Shown in pieces: positions 1-8,068 of a DNA stretch of 56,579 nt. A program made the translations under genes and the position numbers. This stretch comes from Cryobacterium tagatosivorans (GTDB taxonomy: Bacteria > Actinomycetota > Actinomycetes > Actinomycetales > Microbacteriaceae). The notes beneath the pieces were generated by a model. The model was not told where the DNA came from. It did not search any database and saw only the letters and a list, made by a program, of their open reading frames with translations. The stretch lies in NCBI RefSeq assembly GCF_004402215.1, contig NZ_SOEZ01000042.1, positions 1 through 56,579 on the forward strand, in the 5' to 3' direction. Position 1 is the stretch's first letter. Every line of letters begins with the position of its first letter.

Positions 1-253
1 CGATCATGAATGCTCCCGTCTCCTGTCATCGCTGGCCAGGAACCACGGCATCAAGTCTCGGCATCCACGTTACGAACGGCCTGGAAACGAGTCCGGCCCA
101 GCCCCTATCAGCGATCACCTGATGCCAATCAGACCCGGTGACAACACCCCCCGGATCATCAACGACTGGGGGCAACAATCATGCCGGGCCTGACAGGCCA
201 ACACCCTCACACAATTACACGATCAAGGGATACGAAGAAGGTAACGGGGGCGC
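1..253. other. Left-edge stretch without a recognised gene
   Basis: No convincing coding frame is visible. It holds a short perfect hairpin, GGCCTG-A-CAGGCC (187-199), and a C5/G5 pair around 148-172. Either could be the 3' end signal of a gene off the left edge, but neither has a T-run. Just before 254 lies GAAGAAGG, a ribosome binding site for the first gene. Confidence 0.4.
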
Positions 254-1414
254 GTGGACAAGGACGAGGCTGCGGCGGTGTGGGCCGAGGCGCACACGGA
301 TGCCGGACGACCTGATCCCGCAGTGGAACTCGCCCAGCTCGAGGCGGCGGTGTATTCCAGGGCCGGCAGCGCGGAATCCGTCGTCGACTTCATCGACCCG
401 GACACCGGTGAAACAGTGCGGGCGACCCCATCCGAGCTCCGGCTGCGCGCGCTGCGGGCCACGCGGCTGCGGGAGGCCGGGCTCGACGGCCACGACCGCT
501 TCGCCGGTGCTCCTGCTCCGGATGCCGCCAGCACGGATTCTTTGGACATCCCGACGACGCCGCACGGACTCACCGGCCCGCCTCGTCGTCGTTTCGTCCT
601 GCCGTTGGTCGCCGCGGCCGCCTTCGCGGCCGGCATCGTCACGGTCCTGATCGGGACCTCGGTCCTGGCTCCGATCGACGTGCCAGGCGCCCCGGTGGCC
701 AACGCCGGCGCCGCGCCCCTGCTCATCTTCGATATTCCGTCCCGCTTCCCCGACGTTGCCGTGCCCGACCTCGGCGACCAGTTCGCGGCAGGCTCCCTCC
801 GGAACGTTTCGGGCACCTCACTGGCCGGGCAGGGATTCGGTGTATACCTCGGCCGCGAAACGGGCACCGGGCTGTACTGCCTGATCGTGCATCCCGAGGA
901 CGTGGTCACCGCGTTCAGCTGCAAGACGGCGGACGACGTCGCCCAGCGAGGACTGGTCGTCGGGACGGCGGTGACGGTGCGCTCGCCGGTCACCTACGAC
1001 GGCATTCTCGGCAACAACGAGCTGACGGCGGAACTGAGCCCTCGCGGCGACTTCTCGATGAGCCTCTCTCCGGCCGACCGGCAGCCGATTGACCCTCCGA
1101 CGACGACCGGCACCCCCCTGGGGACGTGGACCAGCGAGCCGGAGGCAAACGGCGACTTCCAGGGCACCCTCGACGCGAGCGGCGCTGGTCTCGAAGTCGC
1201 CCTGGACTGCGTGGGAGAGGGGGCCGTGACGGTGGACCTCGGCGACGATGAGTCATCCGTATTCCAGTGCAGGCACGCCCGTCAGCGAGTAGACCTCGGG
1301 CTGACCTGGCGTATCGCCTGGGGCACCGGAGACGATCGGGGGATCGTCGGCGATTCCGGCATCGGCAAGGCGGGTCTTGTGCCTTTCGCAGTTGGTCCCC
1401 TCCCGCCAAGCTGA
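254..1414 (+). CDS. Membrane-anchored protein of unknown function
   Basis: 386 residues, not recognised. GTG start chosen for the GAAGAAGG ribosome site about 11 bases upstream. Residues 1-110 are charged and Ala-rich. RRRF then leads into one membrane span at about 114-137; by the positive-inside rule the first 110 residues face the cytoplasm and the last 245 are outside. The outer part has several Cys (in YCLIV, FSCKT, LDCVG, FQCRH) that could form disulfides, and a Pro/Thr-rich segment near residue 275. It is monocistronic and convergent with the nuclease gene. The single-span layout resembles other actinobacterial envelope unknowns; no enzyme motif is visible. Confidence 0.75.
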   Translation: MDKDEAAAVWAEAHTDAGRPDPAVELAQLEAAVYSRAGSAESVVDFIDPDTGETVRATPSELRLRALRATRLREAGLDGHDRFAGAPAPDAASTDSLDIPTTPHGLTGPPRRRFVLPLVAAAAFAAGIVTVLIGTSVLAPIDVPGAPVANAGAAPLLIFDIPSRFPDVAVPDLGDQFAAGSLRNVSGTSLAGQGFGVYLGRETGTGLYCLIVHPEDVVTAFSCKTADDVAQRGLVVGTAVTVRSPVTYDGILGNNELTAELSPRGDFSMSLSPADRQPIDPPTTTGTPLGTWTSEPEANGDFQGTLDASGAGLEVALDCVGEGAVTVDLGDDESSVFQCRHARQRVDLGLTWRIAWGTGDDRGIVGDSGIGKAGLVPFAVGPLPPS

Positions 1415-1537
1415 CGAAAAATCGACAAGGGGGCCGATGATGACGGTTCGGGTTGCGCTACCCCTCGCCGTTCCAGCCGCGTGCCGGACCGACGAGGTCG
1501 TCCAGTTCTACCCGAGGGCTACGGGGCTAACGGCACA

Positions 1538-2179
1538 TCAACAGGCGCCCCACATGCCGGCGCCGGAGGCCGCAGCACTGTCCTCGGCTGCCAGCAGCAG
1601 CGGGTAGTAGGCGTCGTTCGGCTCGATCCTGAGCGATTCCGCGGCGCCGGAGGCAACGAGTTCGTAGTTCACGAATCGCCCGTCCTCGGTCCACAGGTAG
1701 AACAGGCTGCGTCCGTATTGGTCGAGGGGGTCGCTGTCGGCGGTGATCCAGGTCACACTGCCGTCGGGCAAGAGCGTCCGCAACTGTGCGGTGGCCTCAT
1801 TGCCGAAGCATTCGGCAAGGTCGCCCACTTCGGGCGTATCGATCCCGACCAGCCGCACCTTGACGGTGTCCGTTGTGGCGACGAAGGCGTTGGGCTGAGT
1901 CGTGCGCAGGAACAGCGTGTCGCCATCGTGCACGTGTTCAACGGTCATCGGCACGGCATCGCCCGGACGGGAGGGAACGCCTCCGCCTGCCGTGGTGGGA
2001 GCTCCGCCGGCCGCGCCAGTCCCCGGCTCTGCGGCGCCGTTCGGTTGGCCGAGCGGAGTGCTCAGGATGCCCTCGAGAGCCGGGGTCAGCGGCCCGAGCT
2101 GCTGGGCGGCGACGAAACCGAGCGCTCCGAGGGCCAGCACCCCGACCAGCAAGCCCGAACCACCCTGTATCCCACCCAT
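1538..2179 (-). CDS. Secreted or membrane-tethered thermonuclease-family (SNase) protein
   Basis: 213 residues. An N-terminal hydrophobic segment (about 10-27) is followed by a Gly/Pro/Ala linker and a staphylococcal-nuclease domain from about residue 78. Conserved pieces are HDGDTLFLR (D85, D87), VRLVGIDTPE (R109, D114, E117) and DQYGR (R157), corresponding to the Ca2+ and phosphate-binding residues of SNase. It therefore probably cleaves DNA or RNA outside the membrane, for nutrient recovery or envelope defence (inference). Start ATG 2179 has TAGTCT six bases upstream, a leaderless promoter. A short Cys-terminated tail (WGAC) pairs potentially with C124. Confidence 0.85.
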   Translation of the reverse strand: MGGIQGGSGLLVGVLALGALGFVAAQQLGPLTPALEGILSTPLGQPNGAAEPGTGAAGGAPTTAGGGVPSRPGDAVPMTVEHVHDGDTLFLRTTQPNAFVATTDTVKVRLVGIDTPEVGDLAECFGNEATAQLRTLLPDGSVTWITADSDPLDQYGRSLFYLWTEDGRFVNYELVASGAAESLRIEPNDAYYPLLLAAEDSAAASGAGMWGAC

Positions 2180-2185
2180 TCCCTG

Positions 2186-2191
2186 AGACTA
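2186..2191 (-). promoter_or_regulatory. Leaderless -10 (TAGTCT) for the thermonuclease gene
   Basis: TAGTCT on the minus strand, six bases before ATG 2179, so transcription should begin at or next to the start codon. Confidence 0.6.
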
Positions 2192-2307
2192 GGGCAGAGT
2201 GCGCCCTCGTGCCGGCGCAGGGGAGCGCCCGGCGGCCTGGACGTGGCCATTGGTTCGCGGCACGTCCAGGACCGCAACGTCGGCGCAATGCCGTTCGGCC
2301 AGGACGA

Positions 2308-2481
2308 CTACTTCTTGAAGGCGTCCTTGATGTTCTCGCCGGCCTGCTTCAGGTTGGCCTTGGTCTGGTCGGCCTTGCCCTCTGCCTCGAGCGATTCGTT
2401 GCCGGTGGCCTCGCCCGCGGCCTCCTTCGCCTTGCCCACGGCCTTGTCTGCCGCGTTCTCCATCTTGTCTGCGCCGCTCAT
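2308..2481 (-). CDS. CsbD family stress protein
   Basis: 57 residues, highly charged and helical, starting MSGADKMENAADKAVGKAKE. The alternating Ala/Lys/Glu composition, the GNESLEAEGKADQ segment and the length match the CsbD family, small proteins induced by general stress in Bacillus and E. coli whose mechanism is unknown. The start is set by the ribosome site AGGAGG directly upstream (GGAGAAGGAGGCCGAC-ATG). A minus-strand TACTAT at about 2510 could be the -10. It sits 154 bp after the PRC-barrel gene on the same strand; both are stress-type proteins and might be co-expressed (inference). Confidence 0.9.
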   Translation of the reverse strand: MSGADKMENAADKAVGKAKEAAGEATGNESLEAEGKADQTKANLKQAGENIKDAFKK

Positions 2482-2635
2482 GTCGGCCTCCTTCTCTTCG
2501 CTTGTCGGATAGTAGACGGCCAAGATAATGCCGGATCGCTCCGCGCGAAAGGGGGTAGGGCAATTCCGGCCACGATCCGCTTTCGCGCACGGTCCGGTCC
2601 CCGAACGACCTGGTCCTGAACGAGCGCTGCGGTAA

Positions 2636-3061
2636 TCAGGAACCAGCGTCCCTCGGCCCGGCCCCCTCGTCCCCGAACACCGCATCCGAGCCGATGTGCT
2701 TGCGGAACCTCGGCTCCCCGGTTTCCACGTCACCCGTCCCCGCGCGCAACCCGTAGTGGTCGTAGAGCTCGTGCTCCTCGGTGGCGCTGAGGGGCTCGTC
2801 GTTGTCGACATCGACCCGCGGGGCGTCCTTGACCAGGGACTTCGCGTAGGGCACATGCAGTTCCTCGCCGTCCCAGTCGGCTTCATCGAGGGGCGCGAAC
2901 GATTCGGACAGTCCGAAGAGTCCCGTGCGAACGCTGACCCAGCTCGGGAGCCCGGTGATCTGGTCGAGAAAGACCTGGCCGACGTGTCCGATCTTCTCGC
3001 CTTCGGGGTCGAGCACAATGGCGCCCATGAGGGCGTTGATGTTCTCCGCGGTGATGTTCAT
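2636..3061 (-). CDS. PRC-barrel domain protein
   Basis: 141 residues, cytoplasmic. Residues 1-80 form a PRC-barrel-like domain: MGAIVLDPEGEKIGHVGQVF, then GLPSWVSVRTGLFG and HVPYAKSLVKDAPRV, the usual order of strands. The rest is acidic and contains a YDHYGL segment that often follows PRC domains in actinobacterial stress proteins of this type. No catalytic residue is expected. Start ATG 3061 has GCAGGACGCC as a ribosome site. A minus-strand TAGACT at 3149-3154 is a likely -10, giving a leader of about 80 nt. Confidence 0.88.
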   Translation of the reverse strand: MNITAENINALMGAIVLDPEGEKIGHVGQVFLDQITGLPSWVSVRTGLFGLSESFAPLDEADWDGEELHVPYAKSLVKDAPRVDVDNDEPLSATEEHELYDHYGLRAGTGDVETGEPRFRKHIGSDAVFGDEGAGPRDAGS

Positions 3062-3200
3062 GGCGTCCTGCTTTCGCTCTCATTGCCTCGGCTCGTGCGC
3101 GCGTCCCGCTCGAATGCCGGGGCGAAAAGACTGAAACAAAGTGGGAGTCTAGCCAGATGTCGGCCTGGCCTCCACGGTCCGCCGGGAGACAATCCATCCC

Positions 3201-3206
3201 TAGGCT
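3201..3206 (+). promoter_or_regulatory. Leaderless -10 (TAGGCT) for the M50-like peptidase gene
   Basis: TAGGCT seven bases before ATG 3214. An in-frame ATG at 3208 is only one base after the box and is therefore less likely to be the start. Confidence 0.55.
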
Positions 3207-3213
3207 GATGACC

Positions 3214-3924
3214 ATGGATGTGCTGTTCGGGTTCTGGGAGACCGTTGCGAGCCGAACCGCGCCGCTCCCGCTGTTCACCGCCTGGTTGACCGTCGCTGCC
3301 GCAGCGGTCCTCGTGCTCGTTCCCGCGCTCTGGCGGCACAGCCGGCACGTCATCACGCTGGTGCACGAGGGCGGTCACGCCGTCGCCGCGACGCTCAGCG
3401 GCCGTCGGCTGGGCGGCATCCGCCTGCACTCGGATACCTCCGGACTGACCGTCAGCCGCGGCCGACCCCGCGGGCCCGGGATGGTCTTCACCCTCCTGGC
3501 CGGGTATGTCGCCCCGTCACTGCTCGGGCTCGGTGCCGCACGGCTGCTCAGCTTCGGCTACAGCGTCGCCCTTCTGTGGCTCATGCTCGCGGCGCTGGCC
3601 CTCATGCTCGTGCAGATTCGCAACTTGTTCGGCCTGTGGTCGGTCGCCGTGAGCGCCGCTGCGGTCCTGGGCGTCTCCTGGTTCGGCTCCGCCGGAGTGC
3701 AGAGCGTCTTCGCGCTGCTCGTGACCGCGGTGCTGCTCCTCGGGGCCGTGCGGGCGGTACTTGAACTGCATCGGACCCGGTCGCGTTCCCGCCATGACGG
3801 CACGTCGGACGCCGACCAGCTGGCACGCCTCACCCACCTGCCGGGCGTCGTCTGGGTGGCGGCGTTCCTCATCATCGGTGCCGCCTGCGCCTGGCTGGGT
3901 GCGGGCTTCCTCGGGCTGGCCTGA
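3214..3924 (+). CDS. M50 family metallopeptidase-like integral membrane protein
   Basis: 236 residues with about six hydrophobic spans. The zinc-binding motif HEGGH is at residues 51-55 (LVHEGGHAVAATLSGRRLGGI), the HExxH form typical of M50B membrane peptidases, followed by a Gly/Arg-rich loop. The second zinc ligand usually found near the C-terminal membrane segments is not obvious, so proteolysis is inferred. Two ATGs lie close together; 3214 is chosen because TAGGCT stands seven bases before it. It is convergent with the zinc-ribbon gene, separated by 17 bp that include CCGGCCGG. Close relatives in actinobacteria are of unknown substrate. Confidence 0.85.
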   Translation: MDVLFGFWETVASRTAPLPLFTAWLTVAAAAVLVLVPALWRHSRHVITLVHEGGHAVAATLSGRRLGGIRLHSDTSGLTVSRGRPRGPGMVFTLLAGYVAPSLLGLGAARLLSFGYSVALLWLMLAALALMLVQIRNLFGLWSVAVSAAAVLGVSWFGSAGVQSVFALLVTAVLLLGAVRAVLELHRTRSRSRHDGTSDADQLARLTHLPGVVWVAAFLIIGAACAWLGAGFLGLA

Positions 3925-3941
3925 CCGGCCGGTGCCGCGCG

Positions 3942-4499
3942 CTACCAGCGGTACGGGCGGGGAATCGCGTCGGCGTCGACGTAGTGCACGTCAGCCTCGG
4001 GGTCCAGCGGTGTGTCGGAGTCGGACTCCCGGCAGGACGCTTCCCACACCTCCTGGCCGGTGAGGGCGAGAATCTCGCCGTTGTCGACCAGCCAGCCGCG
4101 CACGGCCGTGTACGGGATGCCGCCCTGCGGTGAGGGGCAATTCGACCCCGTCTCGACCGTTCGGAGCACGAGGCTGAAGGTGTCCTCGGCGGTGATGCTG
4201 CTCGTGACGTATTCGAGGAGTTCCGAGTGCTCCACGGCCGGCGTCGTCTCCCCGGTGGGGTCGGTGTGGAAACTGACATGACCCACGCCCTCGGCGGCGA
4301 CCGTCAGTTCATGGCTGCCGCTGCCGTGGCGGTTCCCGACCAGTGCGGCGACCAGCAGCTCCTGCCTGTCCTGGTGCGCCGTGGTCCGATCGCACCCCGG
4401 ACATGCCACAACATAGCGGGGGAGCAGCACCCCCTCGAACCGCGCGCGGTTCGGCACCAGGGAGGCATCCGATTGGCAGTGAGGGCACGTGATTCTCAT
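3942..4499 (-). CDS. Zinc-ribbon-containing protein of unknown function
   Basis: 185 residues. The N-terminus carries two CxxC knuckles, CPHC (5-8) and CPGC (33-36), enough for one structural zinc ribbon. The remaining 145 residues are not recognised: they contain a His/Glu-rich stretch (GHVSFHTDP) and two more Cys, and end in RPYRW. No membrane segment. Start ATG 4499 was chosen because it lies just before the first CxxC and has AAGGGGG about nine bases upstream; a longer frame upstream has no ribosome site and a low-complexity composition. Confidence 0.7.
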   Translation of the reverse strand: MRITCPHCQSDASLVPNRARFEGVLLPRYVVACPGCDRTTAHQDRQELLVAALVGNRHGSGSHELTVAAEGVGHVSFHTDPTGETTPAVEHSELLEYVTSSITAEDTFSLVLRTVETGSNCPSPQGGIPYTAVRGWLVDNGEILALTGQEVWEASCRESDSDTPLDPEADVHYVDADAIPRPYRW

Positions 4500-4684
4500 G
4501 AACTGACCCCCTTGTTCGGCCACGTCTCGCAGGCCACGGTGCCTGTGAGATCGTCGACCGGGTGTGTCGCTGGCGTCACGGTAGCAGTCAACGCCCGGCG
4601 ACCGCAGTCGGTCGGATGGGGGACACGGCGTAGACCGGAACACCGGAGCTGGCGATACTGGGGGCGAAAGGCGGGAGGCCACCG

Positions 4685-5692
4685 GTGGACAGCATGAAGG
4701 CGTGGACGACAGACCTCGATCGTCGGCGTGTCGAGCTCGTGCGGAAGCCGGTGCCACAGGCGGCTGCCGACGAGGTCCTCGTCAGGGTGCTGGCCTGCGG
4801 GGTCTGCCGCACGGATCTGCACGTGGTGGACGGCGAGCTGGCGCCCCACCTCGCGGGGGTGACGCCCGGCCACCAGGTCGTCGGTATCGTCGAGCGCCTC
4901 GGCAGCGACGTCCGGCAGCTGGCGGTCGGCGACCTGGTCGGCATCGCCTGGCTCCGGCGCACCTGCGGGGTGTGCCGGTGGTGTCGCGCGGGACGGGAGA
5001 ACCTCTGTCCCGAGTCCCAGTACACGGGATGGGACGCGGACGGCGGCTTCGCGGAGTACGCGACCGTGCCGGAAAGCTTCGCCTACCGGCTGGCCGAGGG
5101 CAGCGATCCGGTCGAAACTGCGCCGCTGCTCTGCGCCGGGATCATCGGCTACCGCGCCCTGTCCAGGGCAGCCCTGCCGCCCGGAGGTCGGCTGGGGATC
5201 TACGGATTCGGATCGAGCGCCCACATCACCGCGCAACTGGCCCTCGCCGCCGGCGCGGAGGTGTTCGCGATGACGCGGGGGGAACGAAACCAGGCTCTCG
5301 CCCGCGCGCTCGGCGCGTCCTTCGTTGGCGAAGCGGATGCCGTGCCCCCGGCCCCGCTGGATTCCGCCATCATCTTCGCCCCGGCCGGCACCCTGGTGCC
5401 GCTCGCGCTGCGGGCCACGACGCGCGGCGGCACGGTCGTCCTCGCCGGGATCCACGTCTCTCGGATCCCCGCACTGGACTACGACTCCACCCTGTTCTAC
5501 GAGCGCGACCTGCGCAGCGTGACCTCGAACACCCGGGCAGACGGGCAGGACTTCCTGCGGATCGCGCACAATCTCCGGATCGTACCCACGGTGAGGCCCT
5601 ACTCCTTCGGCCAGGTGGATCGCGCCCTCGACGATCTCCGGGCCGGAACCGCATCCGGATCGGTGGTCATCGACCTGGCCCTGCCCCGCTGA
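4685..5692 (+). CDS. Zinc-dependent alcohol dehydrogenase family protein
   Basis: 335 residues, cytoplasmic NAD(P)-dependent medium-chain dehydrogenase. The catalytic zinc ligands are visible as ACGVCRTD (C41) and PGHQ (H63); the usual GHE is GHQ here, replacing a second-shell Glu. The structural zinc site is complete: C94, C97, C100 and C108. The Rossmann nucleotide fold is marked by GIYGFGSSAH near residue 175. Length and order match the AdhP-like group that oxidises or reduces short alcohols and aldehydes; the physiological substrate is not deducible. GTG 4685 follows GGGAGG at about 4671; ATG 4694 is an alternative. Monocistronic. Confidence 0.88.
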   Translation: MDSMKAWTTDLDRRRVELVRKPVPQAAADEVLVRVLACGVCRTDLHVVDGELAPHLAGVTPGHQVVGIVERLGSDVRQLAVGDLVGIAWLRRTCGVCRWCRAGRENLCPESQYTGWDADGGFAEYATVPESFAYRLAEGSDPVETAPLLCAGIIGYRALSRAALPPGGRLGIYGFGSSAHITAQLALAAGAEVFAMTRGERNQALARALGASFVGEADAVPPAPLDSAIIFAPAGTLVPLALRATTRGGTVVLAGIHVSRIPALDYDSTLFYERDLRSVTSNTRADGQDFLRIAHNLRIVPTVRPYSFGQVDRALDDLRAGTASGSVVIDLALPR

Positions 5693-5749
5693 GTCCCCGA
5701 ATTCGCACGTCCGTGACACCGCCGCAACGCTCCCGTAACCGGAGTTGCC

Positions 5750-5755
5750 CAGAAT
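5750..5755 (+). promoter_or_regulatory. Leaderless -10 (CAGAAT) for the ACT-domain gene
   Basis: CAGAAT six bases before ATG 5762; one mismatch to TAGAAT. Confidence 0.5.
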
Positions 5756-5761
5756 GGAGCC

Positions 5762-6661
5762 ATGACGCGGGGGAACGCACGAAAACCGGGCACTGGAAAA
5801 CCGAGCACGGCGGAACTGACCTGCGACAGCTGCGGCCAGTTGCCCGAGGCCTCCAAGGGACGCCTGACCGTCGTCAACGTGGTCACCATCCTTCCCATCG
5901 AACTCCTCGTGCACGCGGTCATTGTGCAGGCCGAGCTGCCGTACCTGGCCAAGGTGCTCGTGCTGGCCGGCACCGCGACGGCCCTCGTGATCTGGGTCGC
6001 GGAGCCCTCCGCCAGGCGGCTCCTGTGGAGCTGGTTGCACGCGCCCGCCCTGCGCCGGCGGCGGAAGCTCGACACCTCGCCCGCGCTATGGCGTGTGCGC
6101 ACGGTGCTCGCCGACGCGCCGGGCGCCCTCGAGCGCCTCACCCACGGCCTCGCCCGGCTCGAGGCGAACATCCTCAGCATCCACGTGCACCCCGTCAGCG
6201 CCGGCGTGCTGGACGAGCTGGTGCTCAGCGCGCCCGGCGACCTCACGGAAGACGACCTGTTCGTCGCCGTGGAGGCCGGCGGCGGACGCTCGACCCGGCT
6301 ATGGCCGACGACCGCCGTGGCGCTGACCGACGGACAGACCCGGGCGCTGACCCTGGCCGCCCGGGTCGCCGAGAATCCGGGTGACCTCGGGCCCGCAATC
6401 GCCGAGCTCCTGGCGGCCGAGCTCGTGGTCGACCTGTCCGGCGCGCCGGATCCACGGGTCACGAAGCTGGGGCCAACCCTCCTCAAGGTCCCGACAACCT
6501 GGCACGCACCCCTCATCTTCTCCCGCCCGGGCGAGCCGTTCACCCCGGCGGAATCGGGCCGCGCGCACCGCCTCGCCGAACTCGCCGAGGTCGTCGAACT
6601 CACGCAGCTCTCGCGCTCCGGCCCGGCCGGGGTTCGGCCCGCCCCACCGACCGGCGCCTAG
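5762..6661 (+). CDS. ACT-domain membrane protein
   Basis: 299 residues. A CxxC (21-24) is followed by two membrane spans at about 36-57 and 62-81, so both ends are probably cytoplasmic. An ACT-like domain begins at about residue 110 (RVRTVLADAPGALERLTHGL, then ANILSIHVHP), the small-ligand-binding fold that senses amino acids in metabolic enzymes. The C-terminal 110 residues are helical and unassigned. Membrane tethering of an ACT domain suggests a sensor rather than an enzyme (inference). The start follows a CAGAAT -10 by six bases and has no Shine-Dalgarno. Confidence 0.75.
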   Translation: MTRGNARKPGTGKPSTAELTCDSCGQLPEASKGRLTVVNVVTILPIELLVHAVIVQAELPYLAKVLVLAGTATALVIWVAEPSARRLLWSWLHAPALRRRRKLDTSPALWRVRTVLADAPGALERLTHGLARLEANILSIHVHPVSAGVLDELVLSAPGDLTEDDLFVAVEAGGGRSTRLWPTTAVALTDGQTRALTLAARVAENPGDLGPAIAELLAAELVVDLSGAPDPRVTKLGPTLLKVPTTWHAPLIFSRPGEPFTPAESGRAHRLAELAEVVELTQLSRSGPAGVRPAPPTGA

Positions 6662-6834
6662 GAGACTGCTGAACAGGGCGCCTTGAGTGGGCCGGGGTTC
6701 GTGAATACCGGAACCTGTGGGTGGATATTGGCTGTTTCGTCCGGTCTTCGGGCACGAACCCTCAATCCTTCCGGTCTTCAGCCCCCGGTAGGTGAGGGGG
6801 CCGACTAAGCGCTCCGGGTGCCCGCGTTCCCATT
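6662..6834. other. Intergenic stretch with inverted and direct repeats
   Basis: No gene. It holds a 9-bp inverted pair GGGTTCGTG (6695-6703)/CACGAACCC (6753-6761), two copies of TCCGGTCTTC 30 bp apart (6740-6749, 6770-6779), and a GCCCCC/GGGGGC hairpin (6781-6786/6796-6801) that could end the ACT gene transcript. Composition is lower in GC than its neighbours. No transposase remnant is readable. Confidence 0.45.
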
Positions 6835-6877
6835 GGAACGTCGTTCTACCGGAAACTCGCCGGTAGAACGACGTTCC
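6835..6877. repeat. Perfect 18-bp inverted repeat over a stop codon
   Basis: Arms 6835-6852 and 6860-6877 (18 of 18 paired) with a 7-base loop AAACTCG. The left arm contains the stop codon (6846-6848) of the macro-like gene. It may act as a terminator, although no T-run follows. Confidence 0.8.
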
Positions 6878-7187
6878 TCCCGCTGCCGGCGAACAGCGGC
6901 GCGACCTGTGCCGGCGTGTACCCGGCAATCCCGCACCCCACTTCGGTCACGAGGAAGCGCAGCTCGGGATGCTCCGCCGCGAATCCCACGAAGTCACGCA
7001 CGTTCTCTCGCAGCACGGCGAAACCGCTCATCGTGTCGATCGCATAGGTCCGGCCGTGCAGCCCGTGACCCTCGCCCCAGACGGCACCGAAGTTCTCGAA
7101 CGCGAAACGGGCAGCGCCCCCGAGGTGGAGGCCCCCCGCGTTCGAACCGAACACGAAGATCTCGTTCGGCTGCAGTTCGGAAATCAT
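6846..7187 (-). CDS. Macro-domain-like protein (A1S_2505 phage-type family)
   Basis: 113 residues. NEIFVFGSNAGGLHLGGAAR, FGAVWGEGHGLHGRTYAI and TEVGCGIAGYTP are the three Gly-rich loops of the small macro-like family first noticed in phages and often annotated as A1S_2505-type non-structural protein. Macro folds bind ADP-ribose or related nucleotides; an activity here is inferred only. Start ATG 7187 is supported by GGGAGG eight bases upstream; a GTG/ATG further upstream is weaker. The gene ends inside a perfect inverted repeat and is divergent from the PAP2 gene. No other phage gene lies nearby, so this is probably a domesticated singleton. Confidence 0.75.
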   Translation of the reverse strand: MISELQPNEIFVFGSNAGGLHLGGAARFAFENFGAVWGEGHGLHGRTYAIDTMSGFAVLRENVRDFVGFAAEHPELRFLVTEVGCGIAGYTPAQVAPLFAGSGRNVVLPASFR

Positions 7188-7230
7188 CGGTTGCCTCCCG
7201 TGCTTCTGCAACGAGAGTACCGCCGTCGTC

Positions 7231-7236
7231 TAGCCT
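7231..7236 (+). promoter_or_regulatory. Leaderless -10 (TAGCCT) for the PAP2 gene
   Basis: TAGCCT six bases before ATG 7243. Confidence 0.6.
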
Positions 7237-7242
7237 GAGAGC

Positions 7243-8022
7243 ATGAGCCAGAGCTCCTCGACCGAAACCAGCCGACGCCCCCGCTGGGTGCAGAACTATC
7301 TGTCGGAGGAGTCCCCGCCGGTGCAGCCGGCGCGCACCGGCTGGTTCATCGCGGCGGCCATGCTCGTCGTGCTCGGTGCGACCGCTTTCTTCCTGGTGTT
7401 GAACGGGGTCCTGAACCAGCAGGGCCTCACCCTCCTCGACGAGCCGGTGCGGGCGTGGATGGTGGAGCACCGTTCCGAGGGCTGGACGACCGTCATGGTC
7501 ATCATCGCCGAGGTGTCCGGCCCGATCGGCATGCCCATTGTCGTCGCGGTGTTCATCGCCCTGTGGGTCTGGCGTTCCGGGCACGCGTGGCGGGTGCTCG
7601 TCCTTGCACTGGCCATGCTCACCGGCATGTCCCTCGCCCTGCTGATTGCGCGCCTGGTCGGCCGGTCGCGACCACCGGAAGAGTTCATGCTCATCGGAGT
7701 CGACCCCTCCTTCTCCTTTCCGTCCGGGCACGTCCTCGGCGTGGCTGACTTCCTGATCGTCGGCGGCTATCTCGTGGTCTCCCGGGGGCGGAGCTGGGGA
7801 GCCGCCGTGCTGTGCGCGGTGGTCGCCATCGTGGGAGTGGGACTGGTCGCCCTCACCCGCCTCTACCTCGGCTACCACTGGCTGACGGATATCGCCGCCT
7901 CCGTGTCCCTGTCGCTCTGCGTCCTCGGGCTGGCGATCGCGCTGGACACCTGGCGACCGCTGCGGCACCCGCCGGAGGCACCCACCGAAGAAGCATTGTC
8001 CCCGGGGACGAACAGGGTCTAG
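7243..8022 (+). CDS. PAP2-family membrane phosphatase
   Basis: 259 residues, six predicted membrane spans. All three PAP2 signature pieces are present: RLVGRSRPP (the KxxxxxxRP motif, with R in place of K), FPSGH, and LTRLYLGYHWLTD (SRxxxxxHxxxD, with T for S). These form the phosphohydrolase centre facing the outside, acting on lipid phosphates such as phosphatidate or undecaprenyl pyrophosphate (family knowledge; the substrate is not determined here). The start follows a leaderless -10. The stop codon TAG at 8020-8022 begins TAGCCT, a probable -10 for the next gene. Confidence 0.9.
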   Translation: MSQSSSTETSRRPRWVQNYLSEESPPVQPARTGWFIAAAMLVVLGATAFFLVLNGVLNQQGLTLLDEPVRAWMVEHRSEGWTTVMVIIAEVSGPIGMPIVVAVFIALWVWRSGHAWRVLVLALAMLTGMSLALLIARLVGRSRPPEEFMLIGVDPSFSFPSGHVLGVADFLIVGGYLVVSRGRSWGAAVLCAVVAIVGVGLVALTRLYLGYHWLTDIAASVSLSLCVLGLAIALDTWRPLRHPPEAPTEEALSPGTNRV

Positions 8023-8025
8023 CCT
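8020..8025 (+). promoter_or_regulatory. -10 (TAGCCT) overlapping the PAP2 stop codon
   Basis: The TAG stop of PAP2 is the first half of TAGCCT. Transcription from about 8033 would give the metallophosphoesterase gene a 36-nt leader containing its ribosome site. Confidence 0.45.
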
Positions 8026-8068
8026 CCTCAGCAGGAGGCCGGTTGGCCTGACACCCGAGGAGCGGCCG

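Noticed and set aside
6836..6846. GAACGTCGTTC as a LexA (SOS) box
   Set aside because: The actinobacterial box is GAAC-N4-GTTC; here the gap is three bases, and the site lies at a gene end inside an 18-bp hairpin.
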